A DNA stretch of 45,627 nt from Solirubrobacterales bacterium (lineage in GTDB: Bacteria > Actinomycetota > Thermoleophilia > Solirubrobacterales > Solirubrobacteraceae). The stretch lies in the NCBI GenBank assembly GCA_003244205.1, contig QHBW01000100.1, positions 1 to 45,627 of the forward strand, written 5' to 3'. The notes beneath the pieces were generated by a model. It searched no databases. It worked only from the letters and a program-made list of their open reading frames with translations, and was not told the DNA's origin. Positions 1 through 12,039 of the stretch are shown here, in pieces. A program made the translations under genes and the position numbers. Every line of letters starts with the position of its first letter. Position 1 is the stretch's first letter.

Positions 1-375
1 CGTCTGAAGGAGTGGGTGACGATCCATCGCAAGCTCGGCAAGGTCTCCGATCACCCCCTCAAGCAGGGATCAACGCTGGAGCAGGGACTGACGCTACGGG
101 GTGCGCGCTTCACCGTGCGATGGAAGCTCACCGAGTCCGATCAGCCGCACCGTGTTCGCTGGCAGGGCCGTGGCCCAGCGCGCTCTCGCGCCGACAGCTC
201 CTATGAGCTCGCGGCCCACGACGGCGGTACCCGCTTCCGCTACTGCAACGAGTTCAAAGCGCCGCTCGGTCCGCTTGGAGCAGCCGCCAGTCGCGCCCTC
301 ATGGGGGGTGTGCCAGAGCGCGAGGCGCAGGCAACGCTGCGCCGCCTGAAGGCCTTGGTCGAAGAGAAGTCCTAG
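1..375 (+). CDS. SRPBCC-family protein, 5'-truncated by the window edge
   Basis: The reading frame is open from base 1 (RLKEWVTIHR...), so the GTG at 16 is internal and the true start lies off the left edge. The visible 124 residues look like the C-terminal two thirds of a START/SRPBCC (polyketide cyclase/dehydrase-like) domain: the opening EWVTIH segment, then alternating strands (GARFTVRWKL, PHRVRWQGRG, GTRFRYCNEF) and a final helix ending at LKALVEEKS. These domains bind hydrophobic ligands in a helix-grip fold, but family membership does not define the ligand. Nothing in the neighbourhood narrows the role. Confidence 0.7.
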   Translation, partial: RLKEWVTIHRKLGKVSDHPLKQGSTLEQGLTLRGARFTVRWKLTESDQPHRVRWQGRGPARSRADSSYELAAHDGGTRFRYCNEFKAPLGPLGAAASRALMGGVPEREAQATLRRLKALVEEKS

Positions 376-483
376 CCGCACCCGTGCGGCCACGCAGGCG
401 ACCGTGATCTTGCTTCTCTCTCTGAAAGCGTGAGTATGGTTGACTGTCAGAGACATGAAGTTAAAACAGGAGGTCACACAGCG

Positions 484-3072
<2,589 letters not shown>

Positions 3073-3112
3073 CGCGCCGCGCGATGCTAGCGTCCACGGT
3101 CGAGGCTCGCCC

Positions 3113-4792
3113 GTGTCCGCCGCGCCGACAACCAGCTCACCTCCCTGGCGCACCCACGAGGTGGCCAATCAGCCGCCGCCGCTGGCCGGCTATGACACGT
3201 TCAGCGCGAACCGCCCGCTGGTCGAGGCGCTGCGCCGCGAAGCTGGGCATTTCGAGGGCATCGAGGAGCGCGCGCGAGAGATCGGGATCCTGGCCGGACG
3301 CCCGGAGATCATCGAGCTCGGCTTCCAGGCCAACGAGAACCCGCCCGTGCTGCACACCCACGACCGCTTCGGTCAGCGCATCGACGACGTCAGCTTCCAT
3401 CCCAGCTGGCACGAACTGATGGGCATCGCGGTGCACCACGGACTGCACTCACTCCCCTGGCGCGAGCCACAGCCCGGCGCTCACGTCGCGCGCGCCGCGC
3501 TCTTCTCGCTGCTCAGCTCGGTCGAGGCCGGCTTCGGTTGTCCGATCTCGATGACCTACTCGATCGTGCCCGCGCTGCGCGCCCAGCCCGAGCTCGCGGC
3601 CGAGTGGGAGCCCGGCCTCACCTCGCTGCACTACGACCCGGGTCTGCGTCCCCCCGAGGACAAGCGGGGGCTGCTCTCGGGAATGGCGATGACCGAGAAG
3701 CAGGGCGGCTCGGACGTGCGCGCCAACACGACCGTGGCCGAGCCCGTCAACGGCGGCGGCCCGGGCGCGGAGTACCGCCTCACCGGCCACAAGTGGTTCT
3801 GCTCGGCGCCGATGTGCGACCTGTTCCTCGTCCTTGCGCAGGCCCCGGGAGGGCTCTCGTGCTTCGCCCTTCCGCGCGTGCTCCCGGACGGCACGCGCAA
3901 CGCGTTCCATCTCCAGCGACTCAAGGACAAGCTCGGCAACCGCTCCAACGCCTCCAGCGAGGTCGAGTTCCACGGCGCGCTTGTGCGCATGGTCGGCGAA
4001 GAGGGTCGCGGTGTTCCCACGATCATCGAGATGGTCGGCCACACCCGGCTCGATTGTCTCGTCGGCGCGGCGACCGGCATGCGCGCTGGGGTCGCCCAGG
4101 CCACGCATCACGCTGCTCACCGCGCCGCCTTCGGGCGCACGCTGATCGACCAGCCGCTGATGCGCAACGTGCTCGCCGACCTCTGCGTCGAGTCCGAGGC
4201 GGCGACCGTGACCGCGATGCGCCTCGCGCGCAGCTACGACGAGGCCGGCGACGACGAGGCCCACGCGCGCTTCAAGCGTCTCGGCACCGCGGTCGCCAAG
4301 TACTGGCTCTGCAAGCGCGCGCCCGCCCACGCCCACGAGTCGCTCGAGTGCCTCGGCGGCAACGGCTTCGTCGAGGACTCCGGCATGCCGCGGCTCTATC
4401 GCGAAGCGCCGCTCAACGGCATCTGGGAAGGCTCGGGCAACGTCATCTGCCTTGACGTGCTGCGTGCGATGGCCCGCGATCCGCTGTCGGTCGAGGCGTT
4501 CTTTGGCGAGCTCGAGGAAGCCCGCGGCGCCGACCCCCGCCTCGACGCCGCCGTCGACGCGCTGCGCAGGGAGCTCTCAGATCTCGAGGCGATCGAGTCG
4601 CGCGCGCGCACCGTCGTCGAGCGCATGGCGCTCGCGCTGCAGGGCTCGCTCGTGGTCCGCTACTCCCCCCCCGAGGTCGCGGATGCCTTCTGCGCCTCGC
4701 GCCTGGACGGCGAACATGGCATGGCCTTCGGGACCCTGCCGGCCGGCGTCGACTTCCCGGCGATCATCGAGCGACACCGGCCCGTCGTCTGA
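3113..4792 (+). CDS. AidB-like acyl-CoA dehydrogenase
   Basis: A 559-residue flavoprotein matching the E. coli AidB branch of the acyl-CoA dehydrogenases along its length: an N-terminal NQPPPLAGYDTFSANRPLVEAL segment, IDDVSFHPSWHELM, the FAD-binding middle (MAMTEKQGGSDVRANTT, GHKWFCSAPMCD) and the C-terminal helical domain with ECLGGNGFVEDSGMPRLYRE and GIWEGSGN. AidB is induced by alkylation stress in E. coli and binds DNA, but its physiological substrate is not settled, so only a flavin-dependent dehydrogenase role is safe here. GTG 3113 is the longest start; GTG 3161 (VANQPPPL) is also plausible and agrees better with where family similarity begins. Confidence 0.88.
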   Translation: MSAAPTTSSPPWRTHEVANQPPPLAGYDTFSANRPLVEALRREAGHFEGIEERAREIGILAGRPEIIELGFQANENPPVLHTHDRFGQRIDDVSFHPSWHELMGIAVHHGLHSLPWREPQPGAHVARAALFSLLSSVEAGFGCPISMTYSIVPALRAQPELAAEWEPGLTSLHYDPGLRPPEDKRGLLSGMAMTEKQGGSDVRANTTVAEPVNGGGPGAEYRLTGHKWFCSAPMCDLFLVLAQAPGGLSCFALPRVLPDGTRNAFHLQRLKDKLGNRSNASSEVEFHGALVRMVGEEGRGVPTIIEMVGHTRLDCLVGAATGMRAGVAQATHHAAHRAAFGRTLIDQPLMRNVLADLCVESEAATVTAMRLARSYDEAGDDEAHARFKRLGTAVAKYWLCKRAPAHAHESLECLGGNGFVEDSGMPRLYREAPLNGIWEGSGNVICLDVLRAMARDPLSVEAFFGELEEARGADPRLDAAVDALRRELSDLEAIESRARTVVERMALALQGSLVVRYSPPEVADAFCASRLDGEHGMAFGTLPAGVDFPAIIERHRPVV

Positions 4793-4803
4793 CGCCCGTC
4801 CCG

Positions 4804-5967
4804 ATGCGCCGCGGGGGCTCGATCCAGCTCGCCCGCATCGCCGGCGTTCGCGTGGGCGCCGACGCGAGCTGGTTCATCACGCTCTTCCTCTTCATCTTCT
4901 TGCTGTCGGCGCCGTTTCGCGACGAGCTCGGGGGCTCGGAGACCAAGGGCTACCTGGCGGCGGTCGCGAGCGCGTTGCTGCTCTTCGGCTCCGTGCTGCT
5001 GCACGAGCTTGGCCACGCGCTCACGGCCAAGCGGATGGGCGCCCAGGTCGAGGGGATCGAGCTGCTGTTCTTCGGCGGCTTCATGCGCCGATCGGGCGAC
5101 TCGCAATCGGCCGGGGAGGAGTTCAAGGTCGCCGCCGCCGGCCCGCTCGTCACGCTCGTCGTCGCGATCGTCTGCGTGGGGATCGCGATCGCCCTCGACG
5201 GACCGAGCAAGTTCTCCAACGGCGCGGGCCTGAGCGGCAGCTCCGCCATCTCGCCGCTGCTGCTCGTGCTCGACTTCCTCGCGACGATGAACATCTTCCT
5301 GCTCGCGCTGAACATCGTCCCGGCCCTCCCGCTCGACGGCGGGCGGATGTTGAGGGCGCTGATCTGGTGGCGCACCGGCAACCGCACCCGCGCGACGCTC
5401 GTGTCGGGCACGATCGGGCGCGTCTTCGGCTACCTGCTGCTCGGCGCCGGACTCGCAGGGGTCCTCGGCGGCTACTTCGCGGCGGGGATCTGGGCGCTGT
5501 TCATCGGCTTCATGATCGCCGGCAACGCGCGCGCCGCGATCCTCCAGGCGACGATCGCCGAGCGCCTCGACGGTGTCACCGTCTCGGAGATCATGGACGC
5601 AGAGCCCGTCGCGATGGAGGCGCAGACGACGGCGCTGAGCGCGGCCGACGAGTACTTCGCGCGCTACCGCTATGAGTGGTTCCCCGTGGTCGACGAGGCG
5701 GGGTGTCTGCTCGGTCGCGTGCGCCAGGAGCGCGTCGACGCTGCCGTCGCCGCCGGGACACCTGCGCTCTCCGTCTCCGACCTGTTGGACGAGGAGCCAG
5801 TCGGAGCGCTGAGGATCGCCCCCGGGGCCTCGCTCGACGTGCTCGTGGGGTCCGAGACGCTGCGCCGTCTCGGCGCGCTCTGCGCCGTTGACGGCGACGG
5901 CGTGCTGCGCGGCATCGTCACCGTCGACCACGTGCGCCGGGCGCTGCAGGCTGCCGCCATGCGATAA
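4804..5967 (+). CDS. Site-2-protease-like M50 metallopeptidase with CBS-like C-terminus
   Basis: A membrane zinc peptidase of the SpoIVFB/S2P type, 387 residues. The zinc ligands HELGH lie at residues 67-71 inside a hydrophobic helix, and the third-ligand motif NIVPALPLDGG is near 170, followed by GRMLRAL. At least five hydrophobic segments surround these motifs. After about residue 240 the protein becomes soluble and resembles a CBS pair (TVSEIMDAEPVAMEAQTTALSAADEYF, then FPVVDEAGCLLGRV and LRGIVTVDHVRRAL), as in many bacterial M50B proteins, suggesting ligand-sensing control. It starts 11 bases after the AidB-like stop and ends 12 bases before sdhA, so it may share a transcript with both. 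The cleaved substrate is unknown. Confidence 0.88.
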   Translation: MRRGGSIQLARIAGVRVGADASWFITLFLFIFLLSAPFRDELGGSETKGYLAAVASALLLFGSVLLHELGHALTAKRMGAQVEGIELLFFGGFMRRSGDSQSAGEEFKVAAAGPLVTLVVAIVCVGIAIALDGPSKFSNGAGLSGSSAISPLLLVLDFLATMNIFLLALNIVPALPLDGGRMLRALIWWRTGNRTRATLVSGTIGRVFGYLLLGAGLAGVLGGYFAAGIWALFIGFMIAGNARAAILQATIAERLDGVTVSEIMDAEPVAMEAQTTALSAADEYFARYRYEWFPVVDEAGCLLGRVRQERVDAAVAAGTPALSVSDLLDEEPVGALRIAPGASLDVLVGSETLRRLGALCAVDGDGVLRGIVTVDHVRRALQAAAMR

Positions 5968-5979
5968 GAATGGTCGTGG

Positions 5980-7668
5980 ATGCCCAGCCACGACGTGCTC
6001 ATCATCGGCGCCGGCCTCGCGGGTCAGCGCGCTGCAATCGCCGCCGCCGAGGGCGGTGCGACGGTCGCGATCATGAGCAAGGTCCATCCCGTGCGCTCAC
6101 ATTCGACAGCCGCCGCCGGGGGGATCAACGCGGCGCTGGCGCCCGAGGACTCCTGGGAGTCCCACGCCTTCGACACCGTCAAGGGCTCCGACTACCTCGG
6201 CGACCAGGACGCGATCGAGATCATGTGCCGCGAGGCCCCAGACGAGGTGCTCTGGCTCGAGCACGCGGGCGTCACCTTCCATCGCAATCCCGAGGGTCGC
6301 CTCGGCACGCGCGCGTTCGGCGGCGCTTCCGCGGCGCGCACCTACTACGTCGCCGACATCACCGGTCAGGCACTGCTGCACGTGCTCTACGAGCAGCTGA
6401 TGAAGCATCACGAGACGATCGATCGCTATGAGGAGTGGTTCACGACTTCACTGCTCTTGAATGAAAATGGCCATTGCGTCGGCGCGCTTGCCCGCGAGAT
6501 CCGCACCGGCGCGCTGGAGGTGTTCAACGCCAAGAGTGTGATCCTCGCCTCCGGCGGCGCCGGTCAGTGCTACAAGCCGACCACCAACGCGCTGATTTGC
6601 ACGGCCGACGGGATCGCCCAGGCCTACCGCGTCGGCGCCCCGTTGATGGACATGGAGATGGTCCAGTACCACCCGACGACGCTGGTCGAGAACGGCTTTC
6701 TGATCACCGAGGGGGCGCGCGGCGAGGGCGCGCTGCTGTTCAACCGCGAGGGCGAGCGCTTCATGGAGAAGACAGCGCCCAACAAGATGGAGCTCGCCTC
6801 GCGCGATGTCGTCTCCCGCGCCGAGCAGGTCGAGATCAACGAGGGCCGCGCCTTCGAGGACGGGGGGATCGCGCTCGACGTCACCGTCGTGCCGCGCAAG
6901 CGCGTGTTGGAGGCGCTGCGCGAGATCGTCAACATCGGCCGTGACTTCGCCGGTGTCGACATCACGCGGGACCCGATCCACATCCGTCCCGGCCAGCACT
7001 ACATCATGGGCGGCGTGAAGACCGACACCAACGGCGAGACCTCCGTCCGTGGCCTCTACGCGGCCGGCGAGGTCGCCTGCATCTCGGTCCACGGCGGCAA
7101 CCGGCTAGGCGCCAACTCACTGCTGGACACGCTGATCTTCGGGCGGCGCTCCGGCACCCATGCCGCCGGGCGCGCACGCCACGTTGCGATGCCCGAGACG
7201 CCGCACAGCCGCGTGCGCGACGAGCAGCGCTGGATCGACTCGATCATCGCCCGCGAGCACGGCGGACGCCGCGTGTCGGCGATCAAGGACGAGCTCGGCG
7301 AGAACATGAACACCTACTGCGCCGTCTTCCGTGATGCCGACGGCCTGGGCACGATGCGTGACATCGTCGAGCGCCTCAAGCAGGAGGCCGAGACCGCCTG
7401 GATCGACGATCGCGGCACCGTCTTCAACCAGGACGTGCTGGGTGCGATCGAGCTCGGCTACATGCTCGACTGCGCCGAGGCCATCGTCGCGGGCGCAATC
7501 GAGCGCAAGGAGTCACGCGGCGCCCACTCGCGCACCGATTTCCCCGAGCGTAACGACGAGGAGTGGCTCAAGCACATCGACATCTCGCGCAACGGCGGCG
7601 ATGCACCGAAGATCACCCATTCGCCGGTGACCATCACGCGATGGGAACCGCAGGAGAGGACCTACTGA
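5980..7668 (+). CDS. sdhA: Succinate dehydrogenase flavoprotein subunit
   Basis: Oxidises succinate to fumarate; 562 residues. The N-terminal FAD-binding motif (IIGAGLAGQRAAIAAAEGG) is followed by RSHSTAAAGGINAAL, in which His41 is the residue that carries covalent FAD in the family. The substrate/capping domain has MVQYHPTTL and the catalytic Arg region (TEGARGEGALLFN), then HIRPGQHYIMGGVKTDTNG and the HGGNRLGANSLLDTLIFGR segment. The C-terminal helical domain is complete. The stop is 4 bases before sdhB and the partner is a CCG-domain protein rather than membrane anchors, so this belongs to the non-classical (type E) complex. Confidence 0.95.
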   Translation: MPSHDVLIIGAGLAGQRAAIAAAEGGATVAIMSKVHPVRSHSTAAAGGINAALAPEDSWESHAFDTVKGSDYLGDQDAIEIMCREAPDEVLWLEHAGVTFHRNPEGRLGTRAFGGASAARTYYVADITGQALLHVLYEQLMKHHETIDRYEEWFTTSLLLNENGHCVGALAREIRTGALEVFNAKSVILASGGAGQCYKPTTNALICTADGIAQAYRVGAPLMDMEMVQYHPTTLVENGFLITEGARGEGALLFNREGERFMEKTAPNKMELASRDVVSRAEQVEINEGRAFEDGGIALDVTVVPRKRVLEALREIVNIGRDFAGVDITRDPIHIRPGQHYIMGGVKTDTNGETSVRGLYAAGEVACISVHGGNRLGANSLLDTLIFGRRSGTHAAGRARHVAMPETPHSRVRDEQRWIDSIIAREHGGRRVSAIKDELGENMNTYCAVFRDADGLGTMRDIVERLKQEAETAWIDDRGTVFNQDVLGAIELGYMLDCAEAIVAGAIERKESRGAHSRTDFPERNDEEWLKHIDISRNGGDAPKITHSPVTITRWEPQERTY

Positions 7669-7672
7669 ACTG

Positions 7673-8770
7673 ATGGCCGAGTTCACGCTGCGCCTGCGCC
7701 GCTACCTGCCCGAGTCGGGCGAGGCGGCCTACTGGCAGGACTACACGGTGGAGCTCGAGCCCCACCGCTCTGTGCTTGAGGGCATCCTCCAGGTGCGCGC
7801 CGAGCAGGATGGGACTGTCGGCATTCGCTGCTCGTGTCGCGCGGCGATCTGTGGTTCGTGTGGTGTGCGCATCAACGACCGCGCGGCGCTCGCCTGTCAC
7901 ACCCACCTCTCGGCGGCCGCGGCCGGCGCCAAGGACGGTGTCATCAAGGTCGAGCCGATGGGCAACATGCCGGTGATCAAGGATCTGATCACCGACTTCG
8001 AAGCGGTCCACTGGAAGAAGGTTCGCCGTGTGACCCCGTGGCTGCTCCCCGATGGTCCGCCACCGGAGCGCGAGTACATCGTCGCCCACGAGGCGATGGT
8101 CGACGTCACCCAGCCGATGGCGTGCATCCAGTGCGGAGCGTGCGTGTCGGACTGCCTCTCGATGGAGGTCGATCCGGAGTTCATCGGCCCCGCCGCGCTC
8201 GCCAAGGCCTATCGCTTCGTCGGCGACCCGCGCGATGGTCAGCACTTCGAGCGCCTGCAGGACCTCGCCGAGGATCCCCATGGCATCTACGACTGCACCC
8301 ACTGCTTTAACTGCATCGAGGCCTGCCCCAAGGGGGTGGCGCCGATGAGCCAGATCATGCGCTTGCGCCGCCTCGCGACCGCCGACTTCCAGATCGACGA
8401 CCGCAACAACGGCAAGCGCCACGAGCAGGCGTTCACCGAGCTGATCGAGAAGTACGGCACGCTCTTTGAAGCCGAGCTGCTGCCGCGCTCCTACGGCGGG
8501 AAGTTCCATCCGCGCGCGCTGCCGGAGCTGCTGCGCTCGTTGCCGGCGATCCTGAAGGCTGTGATGCGCGGGAAGGTGACAGCGATGAAGGCGTTGCATC
8601 ACCCCAAGCTCCCCGATCAGAAGCGCGTGCGCGAGATCTTCGAGACCGTTGAGGGGCGCGAGCAGCGCTACGACCTCAACCTTTACATCTCCGGCTACGA
8701 CGATGACGCCGATGACGACGTCCCAGCGGACGCCAAGGCCGGGGATGCGAAGGCGGAGGCGAGCGCGTGA
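7673..8770 (+). CDS. sdhB: Succinate dehydrogenase iron-sulfur subunit, C-terminally extended
   Basis: Carries electrons from SdhA through three clusters. The 2Fe-2S domain has Cys55, Cys60, Cys63 and Cys75 ([10 protein letters not shown]... C). Two ferredoxin-type motifs follow: [11 protein letters not shown] near 150-160 and [14 protein letters not shown] near 210-220. Here the second motif starts CTHC and keeps four cysteines including the CP. The protein is 365 residues against about 240-260 for most SdhB; the extra ~110 residues after the last cluster include basic helices ([18 protein letters not shown]) and end in an Asp/Ala-rich tail. A long C-terminus could help contact the peripheral SdhE partner (inference). 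It overlaps the next gene by 4 bases (GTGA). Confidence 0.93.
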   Translation: MAEFTLRLRRYLPESGEAAYWQDYTVELEPHRSVLEGILQVRAEQDGTVGIRCSCRAAICGSCGVRINDRAALACHTHLSAAAAGAKDGVIKVEPMGNMPVIKDLITDFEAVHWKKVRRVTPWLLPDGPPPEREYIVAHEAMVDVTQPMACIQCGACVSDCLSMEVDPEFIGPAALAKAYRFVGDPRDGQHFERLQDLAEDPHGIYDCTHCFNCIEACPKGVAPMSQIMRLRRLATADFQIDDRNNGKRHEQAFTELIEKYGTLFEAELLPRSYGGKFHPRALPELLRSLPAILKAVMRGKVTAMKALHHPKLPDQKRVREIFETVEGREQRYDLNLYISGYDDDADDDVPADAKAGDAKAEASA

Positions 8771-9681
8771 GCATCAAGGTCGCCTACTGGCCCGGATGCG
8801 TGAGCCGCGGCTTCACTCCCGAGCTGCACGGCTCGATGGCGGCGATCGCGCCGTTGCTCGACATCGAGCTGGTCGAGCTCGACCGCGCCGCCTGCTCGGG
8901 CGCCGGGGTCATCCAGGAGCACAACCAGGAGCTCGCCGACTCGCTCAACGCGCGCACGTTCGCGCTCGCCCAGCAGGTCGATTCGGCGACCTGCATGATG
9001 AACATCTGCTCCACGTGTCAGGGCGCCCAGAGCGAGTCACAGGAGCGCTTGGACGCCAACTCCGATTACCGAGATCACGTCAACGAGACGATCTCGCGCG
9101 AGCACGGCCTGCGTTACCGCAAGGGGCTCGACAACAAGAATTTCCTCTGGCTGCTGGTCGAGGAGATCGGCCTCGACGAGCTGCGCTCGCGCGTCAAGCG
9201 GCCGCTTGCCGGGCTCAAGGTCGGCCCCTTCTACGGCTGCTACATCGTGCGCCCGGCCGACCGCCTCGGGATCGACGAGGAGCGCCCGCGCGACCGCTAC
9301 CTACACCAGGTGATCGAGGCGCTCGGCGGCAGCGTGATCGACTACGCCGGTGTCTACAAGTGCTGCGGCTTCCCGATCATCACGATGAACCGCGAGGTTT
9401 CGCTGCAGCAGGCGGGCCGCCATCTCGGCGACGCGATCGACGCCGACGCCGACTGCCTCGTCGTGCCCTGCCCGCTGTGTCACCTGAACCTCGACCTCCA
9501 GCAGCCGCTTGCCGAGCGCGTGATCGGGCGCGATCTGGGCATGCCGGTGCTGCACCTCCCCCAGCTCGTCGGACTCGCCCTCGGGCTCGAGCCCAAAGAG
9601 CTCGGCATGAGCCGCCATGTCGTTCGCCCGACATCGGTGATCGACTGGTCGACCGCGGTGGTCGGAGCCTCGGCGCCCTGA
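8767..9681 (+). CDS. CCG-domain subunit, SdhE/HdrB-like, of a type E succinate dehydrogenase
   Basis: A 304-residue soluble protein of the heterodisulfide-reductase subunit B / SdhE family, which replaces the haem-bearing membrane anchors in non-classical succinate:quinone oxidoreductases. It has two cysteine-rich (CCG) repeats. Repeat 2 is canonical: FYGC, then YKCCGFP and [10 protein letters not shown]. Repeat 1 has WPGC (Cys11) and ICSTCQG but reads AACSGAG at 42-47, so the first Cys of the usual CC pair is Ala. No transmembrane helix is visible, so membrane contact would be peripheral, through amphipathic segments. This is the third gene of sdhA-sdhB-sdhE, and no classical SdhC or SdhD follows. 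Confidence 0.88.
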   Translation: MSIKVAYWPGCVSRGFTPELHGSMAAIAPLLDIELVELDRAACSGAGVIQEHNQELADSLNARTFALAQQVDSATCMMNICSTCQGAQSESQERLDANSDYRDHVNETISREHGLRYRKGLDNKNFLWLLVEEIGLDELRSRVKRPLAGLKVGPFYGCYIVRPADRLGIDEERPRDRYLHQVIEALGGSVIDYAGVYKCCGFPIITMNREVSLQQAGRHLGDAIDADADCLVVPCPLCHLNLDLQQPLAERVIGRDLGMPVLHLPQLVGLALGLEPKELGMSRHVVRPTSVIDWSTAVVGASAP

Positions 9682-9685
9682 GTGG

Positions 9686-10714
9686 TTAGACCGAGGCGCG
9701 CGCGCGGCGCAGCAGGCCGCGCTGCACGAGCAGCTCGGCGAGCTGGACCGCGTTGGTTGCGGCGCCCTTGCGCAGGTTGTCGCCGACCACCCAGAGGTTG
9801 AGCGTGCGCTGCGCCGATGGGTCGCTGCGGATGCGCCCGACGAAGACCTCATCGCGCCCGGCGACCTCGCTGGCGAGCGGGTAGCTCGCGGCAGCGGGGT
9901 CATCGACCACCACGACCCCGGGGGCTTGACCCAGCAGCTCGCGGCAATCTTGCGGCGATAGCGGCTCGCGCGTCTGCACGTTGATCGACTGCGAGTGCCC
10001 CACGCGCACGGGGACGCGCACGCAGGTCGCCGAGATGCGCAGCTCGGGAGCGTCGAGGATCTTGCGCGTCTCGTCCATCAGCTTGCGCTCCTCGGTCGTG
10101 TAGTCGTCGCCATCGCGAAACGATTCCACCTGGGGAAGGGCATTGAAGGCGATCGGATGCGGATAGACCGTCGGAGCCGGTGGCTGCATGCCGTGCAGGA
10201 TCGCGTGCGCCTGGGCGTCGAGCTCCGCCACGGCTGCGGCCCCCGTCCCGGAGACCGATTGGTAGGTCGAGATCACGATCCGTTCGATCCCGACGGCGTC
10301 GAAGATCGGCTTCAGCGCGACCACCATCTGCATCGTCGAGCAGTTGGGGTTGGCGACGATGCCGCGGTGGCGCTCGAGCGCCTCGGGGTTGACCTCGGCG
10401 ACGACGAGCGGGACGTCGTCGTGCATCCGCCACTGCGAGGAGTTGTCGACGACGACGGCGCCGGCGTCGGCGAAGCGCGGACCCCACTCGCGCGAGACAC
10501 CCGCGCCGGCGGAGAAAAGCGCGAGCTCGAAGCCGTCGAGCGCGTCAGCGGTCAGCTCGCGCACGCTGAGTCCCTCGAGCTCGCTGCCCGCTGAGCGCGC
10601 CGAGGCGAGCGCGACGATCTCGCTGGCGGCGAAGCCGCGCTCGCGTAGCACGGCGAGCATCGTGCGCCCGACCGCCCCGCTGGCCCCGACGACGGCGACG
10701 CGGGGAGCGCTCAT
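9686..10714 (-). CDS. asd: Aspartate-semialdehyde dehydrogenase
   Basis: Reduces aspartyl-4-phosphate to aspartate semialdehyde with NADPH, the second step toward lysine/diaminopimelate, threonine and methionine. The 342-residue frame starts at ATG 10714 (MSAPRVAVVGASGAVGRTML); further upstream the frame reads as an Arg/Ser shadow. The NADP-binding GASGAVG, the active-site cysteine in NPNCSTMQMV, and YQSVSGTGAAAV are all present, as is VRVPVRVGHSQSINV near the end. It follows the aspartokinase gene by 19 bases on the same strand, the usual actinobacterial lysC-asd order. Its 3' end faces the sdhE-like gene across only 4 bases. Confidence 0.95.
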   Translation of the reverse strand: MSAPRVAVVGASGAVGRTMLAVLRERGFAASEIVALASARSAGSELEGLSVRELTADALDGFELALFSAGAGVSREWGPRFADAGAVVVDNSSQWRMHDDVPLVVAEVNPEALERHRGIVANPNCSTMQMVVALKPIFDAVGIERIVISTYQSVSGTGAAAVAELDAQAHAILHGMQPPAPTVYPHPIAFNALPQVESFRDGDDYTTEERKLMDETRKILDAPELRISATCVRVPVRVGHSQSINVQTREPLSPQDCRELLGQAPGVVVVDDPAAASYPLASEVAGRDEVFVGRIRSDPSAQRTLNLWVVGDNLRKGAATNAVQLAELLVQRGLLRRARASV

Positions 10715-10733
10715 GACGCGCTGCGACCGCGCC

Positions 10734-12017
10734 TCACACTGGCACCCGCGAGGTGAACGGATCCTCGGGCTCGATCGTGCCCGGCCCGAGCTCGAAGGCC
10801 GCGTGCAGCGCTTGGACCGCACGGCGCACGTCGTCCTCGCGGATCACGCACGAGATCTTGATCGGCGAGGTCGAGATCATCTCGATGTTGATGCCCTCCG
10901 CGCCGAGCGTGGAGAACACCTTGGCCGCAACCCCCGGGTGTGTGCGCATCCCCGCCCCGACGATCGAGACCCGGCCCATGTCGGGGTCCTCGGCCACTGT
11001 GGAGATCCCCAGGGTGTCCTTCATCGGGTCCAGCGTCTCGCGCGCGAGGCGGAGATCCTCGCGCGGGACCGTGAAGGAGAGGTCCGCCGACGCGCCCTCG
11101 GACTCCGGCTCGTTCTGGATGATCATGTCGACGTTGACGTTGGCCTCCGCCAGCGCGGTGAACACCTGCCCGGCGATGCCGGGCCGGTCCGGCAGCCCGA
11201 GCAGCGTGATGCGCGCCTCGCCGGTGGAGTGCGTGACGGCGGTGATCAGCGGCTGTTCCATCGTCTCCTCTTCACCGACGACGAGCGTACCGGGCGCGCC
11301 ATCGAAGCTGGAGCGCACGTGGATGCGCACGCCGTGCGTGCGCCCGTACTCGACCGCGCGCAGCTGCAGCACGCGCGCGCCGGACGCGGCCATCTCGAGC
11401 ATCTCCTCGAAGGAGACGACCGCGAGCTTGCGCGCATCGGCAACGACGCGGGGGTCGGCGGAGAAGACCCCGGCCACGTCGGTGTAGATCTCGCAGACCT
11501 CCGCCTCGACGGCGTCGGCGAGCGCGACAGCGGTCGTGTCGGAGCCGCCACGACCCAGCGTGGTGACGTCGCGCGCGGTCGAGACCCCCTGGAATCCGGC
11601 GACGAGCACGATCCAGCCGCCGTCGAGCGCCTCGTTGATGCGCTCAGCGCGGACTTGCAGAATCCTGGCCCTGGTATGGGAGGTGTCGGTGACGATCCCC
11701 GCCTGGGAGCCGGTCAGCGACAGCGCCCGGTGGCCCAGGTCGTTGATCGCCATCGCGCACAGCGCGCACGATTGGCGCTCGCCCGTCGACAGCAGCATGT
11801 CCAGCTCGCGCGGGTGGGGGTTCGGCGAGACCTCCTCGGCATGGCGGATCAGCTCGTCGGTCGTCTGCCCGCGCGCCGATAGCACCGCCACCACCCGGTT
11901 GCCTTCTTCGGCACGCTCGACGATCCGCCGCGCCGCCTGCCTGAGCCTGCTGGCGTCGGCCACCGACGTGCCGCCGAACTTCATCACGATCGTCGGGCGG
12001 TCTGGGGCATCTGGCAT
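10734..12017 (-). CDS. lysC: Aspartate kinase
   Basis: Phosphorylates aspartate at the head of the aspartate amino-acid pathway. The 427-residue protein begins with the kinase signature VMKFGGTSVADASRL; LGRGGSDTTAVALADAVEAEVCEIYTDVAGVF is the nucleotide/aspartate site (only its first part is diagnostic). Residues from about 265 form paired ACT domains (ITLLGLPDRPGIAGQVFTAL, then VSIVGAGMRTHPGVAAKVFSTL and INIEMISTSPIKISCVI), the site of feedback control by lysine and/or threonine in this family. Length and layout fit the actinobacterial alpha subunit; some relatives also make a beta subunit from an internal start, which I cannot confirm here. It sits 22 bases after recR. Confidence 0.95.
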   Translation of the reverse strand: MPDAPDRPTIVMKFGGTSVADASRLRQAARRIVERAEEGNRVVAVLSARGQTTDELIRHAEEVSPNPHPRELDMLLSTGERQSCALCAMAINDLGHRALSLTGSQAGIVTDTSHTRARILQVRAERINEALDGGWIVLVAGFQGVSTARDVTTLGRGGSDTTAVALADAVEAEVCEIYTDVAGVFSADPRVVADARKLAVVSFEEMLEMAASGARVLQLRAVEYGRTHGVRIHVRSSFDGAPGTLVVGEEETMEQPLITAVTHSTGEARITLLGLPDRPGIAGQVFTALAEANVNVDMIIQNEPESEGASADLSFTVPREDLRLARETLDPMKDTLGISTVAEDPDMGRVSIVGAGMRTHPGVAAKVFSTLGAEGINIEMISTSPIKISCVIREDDVRRAVQALHAAFELGPGTIEPEDPFTSRVPV

Positions 12018-12039
12018 AGCCTGAGGCTAGCCGGTGAAG

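Noticed and set aside
10344..11882. Long open frames antisense to lysC, dnaX, MMPL and other genes (for example 10344-11882, 24297-25262, 25335-26465)
   Set aside because: They are Arg/Ala/His/Asp-rich mirror translations with no motif, a usual by-product of high-GC coding DNA; the opposite frames have clear domains.
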